A DNA stretch of 64,000 nucleotides from Lepraria neglecta (Eukaryota > Ascomycota > Lecanoromycetes > Lecanorales > Stereocaulaceae). Location: positions 2,604,001-2,668,000 of the forward strand of contig CM065653.1 in NCBI GenBank assembly GCA_033220425.1, in the 5' to 3' direction. Positions 1-11,200 of the stretch are shown in pieces. Position 1 is the first letter of the stretch. The number at the start of each line of letters is the position of its first letter. Position numbers and translations under genes: made by a program. Below the pieces are notes generated by a model. It ran no database searches. It saw only the letters and a program-made list of their open reading frames with translations, and was not told the origin of the DNA.

Positions 1-463
1 CAAAGTGCTGGCACATATGAGAGCTGGCTGTTCAACACAGTCCTGAGAGGCAGGAATGATAAGTTGGAAAAGTTTACATGTCTCGGATGGTTCCAAGGCA
101 TTTTTGCAATGAGCCTGTTTTCATGCTTTTCTGCGATGCGCCTATTTGATGCTTTTCATGCGATAAGCCTTGTATCATGTTTCATACGATACGCCTTATA
201 TCATGCTTCATGCGATACGCCTTGTATCATGTTTTATGCGATACGCCTTGTATCATGTTTTATGCGATGGCTTGGCTATGGGGCATATATAGACAGTCCT
301 ACACCAAGGAGAACTCAGCAAGTCAAATATTCATCTCAACTGATTGACATCGGATATTCTACTAGTTACTTCGCTCTGACAGATCGATCATAGTACCTTT
401 ACCCTTCCAATCACCTTTCTAGCTCTGCTTAGTCAGCATACCCCAAGGTGGCCTGCGCTAACA
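1..463 (+). mobile_element. LTR of Copia family LTR-A, cut by the window edge
   Basis: This is the distal part of a long terminal repeat whose complete copies are 498 bp. It contains the U3 26-bp repeats, a TATA-like CATATATAGA near 286-296 and the terminal ...GCGCTAACA. It is followed at once by GCCTG (464-468), which is the target duplication of an insertion into an older LTR of the same family. The reverse complement of that motif, CAGGC, follows another LTR at 1981. The repeated short open frames inside this LTR are not genes. Confidence 0.9.
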
Positions 464-681
464 GCCTGTTTCATACTTTATGCGATGGCTTGGCTATGGG
501 TCATATATAGAGAGTTCTGTACCGAGGAGAACTCAGTAAGTTAAATATTCATCTCAACCAATTGATATCGGATATTCTACTAGTTACTTCGCTCTGACAG
601 ATCGATTATAGTACCTTTACCCTTCTAATCACCTTTCTAGCTCTGCTTAGTCAGTATACCCCAAGGTGGCCTATACTAATA
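464..681 (+). repeat. Right half of an older LTR-A copy
   Basis: This is a more mutated LTR-A segment that ends in a worn form of the GCTAACA terminus. The 5 bp after it, TTTAT (682-686), match as reverse complement the ATAAA at 2284-2288 that borders the other half of the same old LTR. It therefore once sat inside chromovirus copy A as a single insertion with target duplication TTTAT. Confidence 0.8.
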
Positions 682-1482
682 TTTATAATAACGAAGGAGT
701 TAAATAGGAGATAGGTTCGATAGTCGAAACTATTAGGACAATATAAATTCGAGTAATATATACCCTAGGGAAGGATAATAGTCGAGCGGATACCCTTAGT
801 AGGCGATCGGAATATATAGAAAAAAAGAACGTTACGGAATAACTAATCCTAAAGAAGGAAGCGGACGGATTATTAGTACTATACTAGGTATTAGCCATAA
901 CCCTTCGTATAACGGGACCTAATACGACTAATAGGATCGTAAAGGCCTATAAAGACGATATATTCGTAATAACCCTAAGGAAGGATTGCTTAAATACTAG
1001 GAGAAGACTTATCTGCCTGAATAATATACCGATCCTTTATAAGGTTACCTAGGAGTATCTAAAATATTGGAGCTCCTAGGATGAGGATACGCGGCGCCGA
1101 AGCTTCGAGCGCGCGTTAAATAATATATTAAAGAATATATCCAATGCCAGCAGAATAAGTCTATACGATATACTAGATATAGACAAATATAATTTGCGCT
1201 AGTCCTAGAATTACTATGGGATGATGTCACGATGGACTTTATAGTTAAGCTACTACTATTAAAGGATCCAGCTACGTAGGATACCTTCGATTCAATTATA
1301 GTTATTATAGATAAACTAACGAAGTATACTATTATAGTACCTTTTAAAGAAACCTATAAAGTAGATCAGCTAGCGTTCATACTGCTAGACAGGCTAATTA
1401 GAAACTATAGTATACTAAAATCGATTATATTAGATAGGGACAAGCTCTTTATATTAAATTACTAGAAGACGCTTATTAGAGT
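682..1482 (+). mobile_element. Chromovirus copy A, RNase H/integrase segment
   Basis: The sequence runs parallel to about 11,815-12,655 of chromovirus copy B, covering the RNase H tail and the zinc-binding and core region of integrase. It is strongly AT-shifted by transitions and has no usable reading frame. It is broken many times over. It ends at AGAGT (1478-1482), which recurs at 3990-3994 where the element resumes. Confidence 0.8.
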
Positions 1483-1980
1483 TGTTAGCGCAGGCCACCT
1501 TGGGGTATGCTGACTAAGCAGAGCTAGAAAGGTGATTGGAAGGGTAAAGGTACTATGATCGATCTGTCAGAGCGAAGTAACTAGTAGAATATCCGATGTC
1601 AATTGGTTGAGATGAATATTTGACTTGCTGAGTTCTCCTTGGTGCAGGACTGTCTATATATGCCCCATAGCCAAGCCATCGCATAAAACATGATACAAGG
1701 CGTATCGCATAAAACATGATACAAGGCGTATCGCATGAAGCATGATACAAGGCGTATCGCATGAAGCATGATACAAGGCTTATCGCATGAAAAGCATGAA
1801 ACAGGCGCATCGCAGAAAGCATGAAAACAGGCTCATTGCAAAAATGCCTTGGAACCATCCGAGACATCCAAACTTTTCCAACTCATCATTCCTGCCTCTC
1901 AGGACTGTGTTGAACAGCCAGCTCTCATATGTGCCAGCACTTTGTCACCAGATAAAGCTATATAAGCTTATAATTCAACA
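1483..1980 (-). mobile_element. LTR-A copy, 498 bp, recombinant flanks
   Basis: This is a complete LTR-A running from TGTTAGCGCAGG to ATAATTCAACA on this strand, so it is reverse-oriented, with four 26-bp repeats. The left flank is AGAGT and the right flank CAGGC, so it lacks a matching target duplication. Each flank does match a partner elsewhere (3990-3994, and the reverse complement of 464-468), which marks it as a product of recombination between LTRs. Confidence 0.92.
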
Positions 1981-2283
1981 CAGGCGTATCGCATAAAACA
2001 TGATACAAGGCGTATCGCATGAAACATGATACAAGGCTTATCGCATGAAAGATGATATACGGCTTATCGCATGAAAGATGATACAAGGCTTATCGCATGA
2101 AAAGTATGAAACAGGCGTATCGTATAAAAACAGGCTCACTGCGAAAATGCCTTAGAACCATCCGAGACATGTAAACTTTTCCAACTTATTATTCCTACCT
2201 CTCAGGACTATATTAAACAGCCAGCTCTTATATATGCCAGTACTTTGTTACTAGATAAAGCTATATAAGCTTATAATTTAGTA
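1981..2283 (-). repeat. Left half of the older LTR-A copy, inverted
   Basis: This is an AT-shifted LTR-A segment beginning CAGGC and ending in a worn ATAATTCAACA terminus. It is bordered by ATAAA (2284-2288). It is the complement in content of 464-681. Confidence 0.8.
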
Positions 2284-3517
2284 ATAAAGTTAAGAAGATT
2301 CTTATAATCCGTAAAGATAGTTAGATCCGAGCAGCTCTCCGCGTATACTCGCCAGTTCTAAAGTATATATACTACGGCAAGTAGTTCATTGTCGTGTATA
2401 TCATAGTTCTACTCTACTACTAATATCTTCCCTGAATAGTAGGTAACTAGATACTACCTTTAGTCTTTTATTTAATATAGGTATACTCCGATTACAAGAT
2501 CCGAGGTATCCGTTTCGATACAGGCCGGCTCGTTGGCCTAAAAGGTATAGAGTACTAGTAGATCTATATATACTTTCTTTAATATATCAATTGATTCCTA
2601 TTAGTCTTTTCCCTATATAAATCCGATATCCTTCTTTATAATATCCGTTAGAGGTAGTACTTTCTCTAAGTAGCCCTTAATAAACTTCCTATTAAAGTTA
2701 GTAAACCCTAAGAAGCTTTATACTGCTTTGACGTCCTATAGTATAGGCTATTCCGCTATAGCTTTGATTTTATCTAGGCTTATACTAATACCTTCTATAC
2801 TAACTATAAATCCTAGAAACTCTATCGACTATCGATAAAATTTATACTTTTCTAGTTTAAGGAGAAGTATCGCTTGTAATAGGTATCCGAGGACGTCCTA
2901 AATATGTGAAACGTATTCTTCCTTGTTCTTAGAATAAATTAGTATATCGTCGAGGTACGCTATCGCTATCCGATCTAAGTATACTCGTATAACGTTATTA
3001 ACTAGTGCTTGGCAGGTTACTAGTGCGTTAGTAAGTCCAAACGATATTACTAGATACTTATAGTAGCTGTATCTTGTTCGGAAGGTAGTTTTCTATTCTT
3101 CGCCCTCTTTTATCTAAATTAGATTATATACGCCTCTAAGATCCAGTTTAGTAAATATCTTTACTTTCCTAAGTCGATCCTATAGCTCGCCAATATTAGG
3201 TAAGGGATATCTATTCTTAATTATAATATCGTTCAACTTTCGATAGTTAATATATAGCTATAAGCTTCTGTCCTTCTTTAGTATAAAGAGGATCGGATAA
3301 CCTACTAGTAATTTAGATTCTCGAATAAATCCCTTTTTAAGGTTCTTATTAATATACCCGCGAAGTACCTTAAGTTCCTTTTCTAATAATATATAAATAG
3401 GTCTAAATATTAGTTACTTACTAGGTTCGAGTTCAATCTTATAATCCTATAGCTAATACTTAGGTAATACTTCTATATTCGTCTATTCCTTGAATAAATA
3501 CGCCTATTTATTATATT
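2284..3517 (-). mobile_element. Chromovirus copy A, protease-RT segment, inverted
   Basis: The reverse complement corresponds to about 10,585-11,820 of copy B, the region before and through reverse transcriptase. Its end at 2284 abuts the place where the forward segment at 682 begins, so both come from one original element. It is heavily RIP-like and broken many times over. Confidence 0.8.
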
Positions 3518-3989
3518 TGTTAGCGCAGGCCACCTTGGGGTATGCTGACTAAGCAGAGCTAGAAAGGTGATTGGAAGGGTAAAGGTACTATGATCGATCT
3601 GTCAGAGCGAAGTAACTAGTAGAATATCCGATGTCAATTGGTTGAGATGAATATTTGACTTGCTGAGTTCTCCTTGGTGCAGGACTGTCTATATATGCCC
3701 CATAGCCAAGCCATCGCATAAAACATGATACAAAGCGTATCGCATGAAGCATGATACAAGGCGTATCGCATGAAACATGATACAAGGCTTATCGCATGAA
3801 AAGCATGAAACAGGCGCATCGCAGAAAGCATGAAAACAGGCTCATTGCAAAAATGCCTTGGAACCATCCGAGACATCCAAACTTTTCCAACTCATCATTC
3901 CTGCCTCTCAGGACTGTGTTGAACAGCCAGCTCTCATATGTGCCAGCACTTTGTCACCAGATAAAGCTATGTAAGCTTATAATTCAACA
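3518..3989 (-). mobile_element. LTR-A copy, 472 bp (three 26-bp repeats)
   Basis: This is a complete LTR-A in reverse orientation, exactly 26 bp shorter than the 498-bp copies because it has one fewer U3 repeat. The right flank is AGAGT (3990-3994), matching 1478-1482. The left flank, ATATT, has no partner in the window. Confidence 0.92.
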
Positions 3990-4294
3990 AGAGTAATCGG
4001 AACAAAACTAAGAATGTTAACGGTATACTATCTATAGATAGATAGATAAACGGAACGTGCGAATTAAACAATAGAAGTATACCTTAGATACTATATTAAC
4101 TAGAAATAGGATAACTAGGTATTACTGCTTCTAATAGTATAACTAGCGTATAACAATAAGGTATCGAATATAATAAAGCTGATACTATTCTTTACTAATT
4201 ATAGAAAGAATATAAATACGTTTCTATAACCTAGAGAGGAACCTAATATAGAAGAAGCCTTAGAGGAGCTTAAGAATTTATATAAGGATACAAG
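3990..4294 (+). mobile_element. Chromovirus copy A, integrase C-terminal segment
   Basis: This continues the element from 1482 and parallels about 12,656-12,960 of copy B. It is AT-shifted and broken. It is interrupted at about 4295 by a block of unrelated sequence. Confidence 0.75.
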
Positions 4295-4301
4295 TTAGTG
4301 C

Positions 4302-4326
4302 CCGTAATCTTCACAGAAGATTACGG
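4302..4326. repeat. Perfect 11-bp inverted repeat (hairpin)
   Basis: CCGTAATCTTC at 4302-4312 and GAAGATTACGG at 4316-4326 flank a 3-nt ACA loop. It lies a few bases inside the left edge of the unidentified insertion, where a transposon end structure could be. Confidence 0.8.
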
Positions 4327-4610
4327 TAAAAATGGCTATATCTCGCTTATTTTATACTCGATTTAGGAACTTTAAGCGGAATTAGAAATCTATCTATTTA
4401 TAGTATATTTTACATATAAAAAACTAAGCCCTAATCCTAATAGGGCAAAAGTTATTAAGGATTTAGTATATTAGTGCTTCGGCTACGGGGGTGGAACTCC
4501 GCAGGCAAAAACATATTTTTTGAGCTTTCCTTAGCCAAATCTTAACCAAATTTCAAAATTCGAACGGCGTTAGAAATTGCACGCTTTTTTTTTTGCAGAA
4601 CTCACGAAAT

Positions 4611-5109
4611 TGTTAGCGTAGGCCACCTTGGGGTATGCTAACTAAGCAGAGCTAGAAAGGTGATTGGAAGGGTAAAGGTACTATGATTGATCTGTCAGAG
4701 CGAAGTAACTAGTAGAATATCCGATATCAATTGGTTGAGATGAATATTTGACTTGCTGAGTTCTCCTTGGTGCAGGACTGTCTATATATGCCCCATAGCC
4801 AAGCCATCGCATAAAACATGATACAAGGCGTATCGCATAAAACATGATACAAGGCGTATCGCATGAAGCATGATATAAGGCGTATCGCATAAAACATAAT
4901 ACAAGGCTTATCGCATGAAAAGTATGAAACAGGCGCATCGCAGAAAGTATGAAAACAGGCTCATTGCAAAAATGCCTTGGAACCATCCGAGACATGCAAA
5001 CTTTTCCAACTCATCATTCCCTGCCTCTCAGGACTATGTTGAACAGCCAGCTCTCATATGTGCCAGCACTTTGTCACCAGATAAAGCTATGTAAGCTTAT
5101 AATTCAACA
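4611..5109 (-). mobile_element. Solo LTR-A with target duplication GAAAT
   Basis: This is a complete LTR-A (499 bp, reverse orientation) with GAAAT at 4606-4610 and 5110-5114. It is a clean solo LTR inserted into a unit of the 220-240 bp tandem repeat. It has few changes relative to other LTR-A copies, so it is young. Confidence 0.95.
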
Positions 5110-5114
5110 GAAAT

Positions 5115-5665
5115 TATATCGATATCATATAACGTATATGGCGCGGGGCATTGCTGCGAATAAGGTGCAGTGCGCATTCAACTTTTGATGTTCCAGGGTC
5201 CGGGGGTGCCAAGCTTAGTGCTTGGTATCTGGCACCGCCAGAAAAACATAGCGAAAACGCTTCTTTTGCTTATAACTTTTGCGTAAATGGGCCGATTCTA
5301 AAAATTCTTGATGCGCAAGCAAGCTAATGACTAACTCCAAAACTTATAAAATCATCTTGATATCACATGACGTATGTGGCGCGAGGAAGTACTGCAAAGA
5401 AGTTACGGTGCGCATTCAGCTCAATGCTTGGCATTTGCCACCGAGCTCGCGCTGTATGCAAAACATGGCGAAAACGCATCTTTTGCTCATAACTTTTGCG
5501 CAAATGGACCGATTTTGAAAATTTTGACGGTGTTAGAAAGCGCATACTTAGTTCCAAAACTTATGAAATTATCTCGATATCATATGATGTATATAGCGCG
5601 GGGAAGTACTGCGAAGAAGTTGCGATACAAATTCAAGTTTTGGTAGTTAATGCCAAGCATCCTTT
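5115..5665. repeat. Diverged tandem repeat, about 220-240 bp period
   Basis: A shared core recurs: a CGATATCATATGACGTATAT-like stretch, then GCGCGGGGAAGTACTGC, a TGCGCATTCA motif and a CATAACTTTTGCGCAAATGG motif. It begins near 5118, 5357 and 5575. A further partial unit lies just left of the LTR at about 4550-4610. The function is unknown and short open frames in it look fortuitous. Confidence 0.65.
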
Positions 5666-5728
5666 AACTACCCGATTTGGTATCGATTGCCTGAACAGGT
5701 ATTAAAACATATTCTATTATTAGAAGAA

Positions 5729-6657
5729 GATATAAAGGTCTATTAAAAGCTCGAACGGCAGGTTAAGGGAACAGATTAATAAGAAAAGAAAGAATATTCC
5801 TTAGCTAAAAGAGGGGGATAAAGTATATCTCCTAATAAAGAATATAAGAATAACGAGACCAAGTAGGAAACTAGATTATATCAAGGTCGGACTATTCTTA
5901 ATTAGATAGGTAAAAGGACCTATTAACTATAAACTCGAGCTTCTACCTGACACCAAGGTATATCTAGTATTCTATATCTTACTCTTGGAACCATCAGACT
6001 CTAATATACTCTTATAGGGAATATTTCATTATAATATTAAAGAAGAGACAGACTTCGAGGTTAAAAGGATTCTAAATCAGGTCGATTAGAAATATCTAGT
6101 TAAATAGAAAGGGTACTACAATACCGAAAACACCTAGGAACCTCTTAGGAACCTCCGGAACTACCAGGGCCTTCTACAGGAGTTCCGGGAACGATTAGAA
6201 AGGAGGTTCTATCTAGGAAGCTAAACTGTTCGGATGAGACGTTAAACATCCAGTTATCAGGAATGCTTGGAGTAGACTACTGGTCTTCCTCCAGCTCCTT
6301 AATATTCTCTAGTTCTCGGTCTACTATCTTCTTCTTTTCGGTCTCTATGGTATTAAGCTGCGCCTGAAGACGCACTAGCTTTGCCAGTATATCCTTCACT
6401 TCTATACGTAACTCATTGCGCTACTTTTCGATACGATGTATCTCAAGGGGCGATACCACAAGGTCGCATTTTCTACTACTACCTAGACACTACTTGCCAC
6501 TGGTAATACATTGAGAACACGGTCGTATCACGAATTCGGATAGCTTACTGGCCAGTTCCGTTCGGCGGACGGTCGGCTTATTTGAATGTTTAGTACGACG
6601 GGGTAGCATAAAGGATGGATAGTTTCTCGGGACGAGAAATCTGGGAGAGGGAGCTAA
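5729..6657 (+). mobile_element. Chromovirus copy A, 3' part
   Basis: This parallels about 12,965-13,950 of copy B: the integrase tail, the chromodomain region, and then the antisense Cys-rich reading frame region. It ends in a purine-rich tract (about 6,641-6,652) directly before the LTR. It is broken by many transitions. Confidence 0.75.
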
Positions 6658-6915
6658 TATTATGATCAGGAAACATGATCAGGGATACGCTTAAGGAGCG
6701 TAGTGCCCGTTATGGTTCGAGTTGACGAATTAGTGTCCGGCTCGGACAGACCCTGAAGGCTTGGTATGCTAAGCGATGAGCGCAGTGCGATCAATGCGAT
6801 CAGGAATGCCTGGCATGGATTTCGTATATCTATATATACGGAGCATTGCTCACCACTTGGAGCATCGTGCTCAACTTGCTATTCAATTATTTACTATATG
6901 CGATAGATCTCTTAG
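6658..6915 (+). repeat. 3' LTR of chromovirus copy A (partial, diverged)
   Basis: It starts after the purine tract and shares the GCGATGAGCG, GGAATGC..GGCA and TCTATATATACGG features of the copy B LTR (TATA region near 6830), although its first 100 bp differ. Copy A is therefore a different subfamily. The far end is uncertain and may lie just beyond the solo LTR, near 7432. Confidence 0.6.
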
Positions 6916-7413
6916 TGTTAGCGCAGGCCACCTTAGGGTATGCTGACTAAGCAGAGCTAGAAAGGTGATTGGAAGGGTAAAGGTACTATGATCGATCTGT
7001 CAGAGCGAAGTAACTAGTAGAATATCCGATGTCAATTGGTTGAGATGAATATTTGACTTGCTGAGTTCTCCTTGGTGCAGGACTGTCTATATATGCCCCA
7101 TAGCCAAGCCATCGCATAAAACATGATACAAGGCGTATCGCATAAAACATGATACAAGGCGTATCGCATGAAGCATGATACAAGGCGTATCGCATGAAAC
7201 ATGATACAAGGCTTATCGCATGAAAAGCATGAAACAGGCGCATCGCAGAAAGCATGAAAACAGGCTCATTGCAAAAATGCCTTGGAGCCATCTGAGACAT
7301 GCAAACTTTTCCAACTCATCATTCCTGCCTCTCAGGACTGTGTTGAACAGCCAGCTCTCATATGTGCCAGCACTTTGTCACCAGATAAAGCTATGTAAGC
7401 TTATAATTCAACA
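6916..7413 (-). mobile_element. Solo LTR-A with target duplication CTTAG
   Basis: This is a complete 498-bp LTR-A in reverse orientation with CTTAG at 6911-6915 and 7414-7418. It is nearly identical to the other young copies. Confidence 0.95.
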
Positions 7414-7418
7414 CTTAG

Positions 7419-7862
7419 GCTAGGCACTAAACATATATTATCTAATCATATACCAGACCCGCTTAGCATCATCTGAAGCCTGCTTCATACTCTTGCTCTG
7501 AGAATCAATCTATATACGATAACGATACGCGCGGTTCGTAACATCTAGTAGCGAATATATTTACTAATATCTGCCTAGACGCGTTGATCTCAATAATAAC
7601 ACCTCTATTATACGCCTGAGCCAGATAGATTGATAGTATAAATGTTACTAGAAGCAGTGCAGCAGCGAAAGCGGCCTAACTAGGCATCTACTACGCTGTA
7701 AGGGCCGGGACCCCAATTGGACGCGTAGGAGACAGGCACACCTCGACGAAGATGAAGTCGAGGGCCCTATTTATGAACGCTAAAGAGACGAGGTTAACGT
7801 AGTTAGCGATGGTCCGGGCGAAGGTAGATAAGTCCCCTAGGAGGACCTGACTATTTTAATGG
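7419..7862. other. Unassigned AT-shifted DNA beside chromovirus B
   Basis: The sequence is rich in CTA/TAG and poor in CpA, as expected for RIP-worn repeat DNA. I recognise no protein on either strand. It continues on the far side of copy B at 14,326. Confidence 0.4.
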
Positions 7863-7867
7863 ATAAC

Positions 7868-8235
7868 TGTTAGAACCATCGGTTCTGACAGGACTGACCT
7901 GTAGGACAAGGTACTACAGGCAGGATAGGCAGCTGAAGCGATGAGCGCTGGAGCGCTGAGCGATCAAGCGATCATGGAATACTTGGCAGGATTTCTTATG
8001 TCTATATATACGGGGCCTTGCCCGTTGCTTGGAACAGTGTGTTCAACTTAGTTAATCTTCCTGGTACTCCTTGCACTATACTTTACTAGTTATCAACATA
8101 GAACGCATTGGTTACCAACACCTAAGAAGACTACTATTCTACCTAAGTGACTCCTCTCCCACAGAAGCATAAGACATCTACACCTATACCCGGTTATCGC
8201 ACCGTTAGGTTAATGATCGGACGTAGGTTGTAACA
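7868..8235 (+). repeat. 5' LTR of chromovirus copy B
   Basis: TGTTAGAACC...GTAACA, 368 bp, with a TATA-like TCTATATATACGGGG near 7,999-8,015. The AT-rich state predominates at most positions where it differs from the 3' LTR. Confidence 0.95.
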
Positions 8236-11200
8236 CTTTGAACACCCTAAAGGATGAGTTCTTCAACAACTTCAGGCAGAAACCCTACCCCAAGCACCTT
8301 AACGGTTACTAGCTAGAGACGCTATACTATAGACAAAGGATCTAGAAAAAGGATCAAGGTTACAGTACCAGACCTATACTATAGAGACAGGGACAAGCTT
8401 GAGCCATAGCTCACACAAGTACAACTGTACCTTCTATTCCAGGGAGACTTACTCCCAGTAACTAGATATACCACCTTCGCTATATCGTACCTACAAGGAC
8501 GGGCCCAAAAGTGGGTCGAACCTTTCCTAAAAAAATATATAGAAGACGACGACGAGGACGGCGATGTTAAATCTTGGATGGAGAGTATACCAAAGTTTAT
8601 AGTCGAAATCCGCCGTATATTCAGACCTTCCAACGAGGCAAACGCAGTAATACGTATCATTTAGTATATGAAGCAGAAGAAGTCAGCGTCAGAGTTTTCA
8701 ACTTAATTTCAGACGTACGCGACTAAAACAGGCTGGGATGATGATACGCTGATAACAATATATCGTCAAGGCCTTAAAGATAATATTAAAGACGAGCTTA
8801 TAAGATTCGGAGGAGTAATCAACACTCTAGATAGACTTATTGAAAATGCGATCGAGATCGACGATAAGCTATTCGAACGATCCATAGAGAAATGGTATGA
8901 CGGAGGAGTTAGCGGAACCCGATATAAGGGATTCTTTTCGAAAACAAGGAATTACTGACAGGACTACGGGGAATGTAATACTTACTGTAGTATAGTGCCG
9001 ATAGAGATTAACTTTATTTAGATAGGAAAGAAGAAAGGAAACTTTAAAGGGAAAAAGCAGTACGGGGGAAAGAAAGTAATTACTTACTATAGCTATAGTA
9101 AACTGGGCTATATGGCTAGAGACTGCAGGTCGAAGAATATAGTATACCGACCGCAGATTAATGCAATAGAAGGAGGACCTCTAGATAATAAGGAAAACTC
9201 CGAGGAAATATGGTAATTATACGATAAAGGAGAATCTAGTCAGGATTCGGAAGATGATACCTTCGAATCAGAATTCAATAAAGAAGTATAGAGATATTAC
9301 TATAGGGATAGTAATAGATCTTAATAATATGAGACGGATCAGGAATAGCGGAAAGCTAGTCCAGAGAGACTAGTATCGACACCCGAACCTGGATCCACTA
9401 TATCCCAAGTAGAAGGAAAATTACTAGAAATTAAAGAACCTTAATCGGACGAAGATAAATACAAACTCTTCAACAAAATCGAAAGCAAAATACGAGGTAT
9501 ACTAAATGAGCAATTATCTGTAAAACCCAAATGGGACGAACCTATACAAGACTATTGATACGATAGGGAATATTAGTAGCATGGCGAGATTCTATATACT
9601 GAATATATATTACCCGATTATTCGATATATAGAGAGGAAAGAGGCCGCCTAGCGGAAGAATACACGGTACCTCTACTTAAGAAATCTTACTATAGGGAGA
9701 TATAGTAGTATAAGTATAAGGAAGACAGGTACTAGTAGTATCTTGTAAGTAAGAGAAAGTATTACCACTTCCTATACTTTATAGAGAAGTAGGAGAAAGA
9801 AAGAAACAGCTTACTTAAAGTCTTTAAGAGAGGAGCTTATAACCAGGTACTATAGTATAGCTACCTACACAATAAATATATCCCGTATAGAGGTATAAAG
9901 GAAGTATACAGCTTCCTACCATTACAGGGAAAAGAGTAATCTCTTATACTACAGGGAAGCATAAGGAGATTAATATATTATTCCCCAAACAACAATTGTA
10001 TTCCGCCTAGTACCACACTTATATTATTATACTAGTAAACATCGATAGATAGCGGACCGTAGCGATAATAGACAGCGGAGCTACAGGAAATTTCATCTTA
10101 AGGAACTTAGTAGACTCAAGCGGCCTACTAACCCGAAAGAAGAAATTATCTTACGAGCTACGCCTGGCTAACGGGTTAGTATTTTCAACAGGAAAAGTAG
10201 AGGAGGAAACACGCTCCCTACTAGTAATAATTCAGTAATACTACAAGGAGATTATATTCGATATAGTTAGGATAGCTACTTACAATATTATTTTAGGAAT
10301 ACCTTAGTTAAATAAATATAACCTAGAAATTAACTAGAAGATAAAAGTACTTAAATTCGGATAATCTGGAGATATTACTAGTATTAGACCTATTAGTTAA
10401 TAGTAGACGATAATAGATAAGAGGAAGAACCGAAGACTGGTTAAAGTATATATTACTTTATTCTTAAACGATAAGAGCGACTTCTAAGAGAGAAGGCTCG
10501 ACTCCTTAGTTACTAGTAAAGGTCAGCGGGATACTAAAGAGAGAGCTATTAAAGGAAAAGACGAACCTTCTACGATCCCTCGGGAATATAAATAGTAGGT
10601 ATACCTATTCGAGGAAGAGACGAGTATAAAAGCGTTGCCTAAGTACTAACTATAGGATTATAAGATCGAACTCGAACCTAGTAAGGCGCCAACATTTAGA
10701 CCTATCTATGCATTATTAGAAAAGGAACTTACTATACTTCGCGGGTATATCGACGAGAACCTTAAGAAAGGATTTATTCGGGAATCTAAATTACTAGCAG
10801 GTTATCTAATCCTCTTCGCGCCGAAGAAGGACGGAAGCTTAAGACTATATATCGACTATCAAAAGTTGAACGACATTATAATCAAGAACAGGTATCCTTT
10901 GCCAAACATTAGTAAGCTATAGGATCAGCTCGGCAAAGCAAAGATATTTACGAAGCTAGACCTTAGAGGTACATATAATCTTATTCGGATAAAAGAAGGC
11001 GAAGAATAGAAAACTGCCTTCCGAACTAGATATGGCCACTACGAGTATCTAGTGATACCATTTAGACTCACCAACGCACTAGCAACCTGCTAAGCACTTA
11101 TTAATAACATCATACAAGCACACTTAGATCGAACAGCGATAGTATACCTCGACAATATCTTGATTTACTCTAAGAAAAAGGAAGAATATATCAAGTATAT

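Larger units (their letters stand above)
4295..5728. other. Unidentified insertion inside chromovirus copy A
   Basis: About 930 bp of non-chromovirus DNA, plus a solo LTR, separates two consecutive parts of copy A. A GATACAA/GATATAAA-like sequence on each side may be a worn 8-10 bp target duplication, which would suit a DNA transposon, but no transposase is recognisable. The block contains a perfect hairpin at its left end and diverged tandem repeats of about 220-240 bp. Confidence 0.5.

Noticed and set aside
1553-1867. Repeated roughly 104-codon open frame (MSRMVPRHFCNEP...) found in many places
   Set aside because: It is the reading of the LTR-A U3 region itself, repeated wherever the LTR is. 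It has no independent gene features.
8379-8660. 93-codon minus-strand frame in chromovirus B
   Set aside because: It is antisense to the gag region, with no Cys cluster or relative elsewhere in the window, unlike the antisense frame at 13,623.
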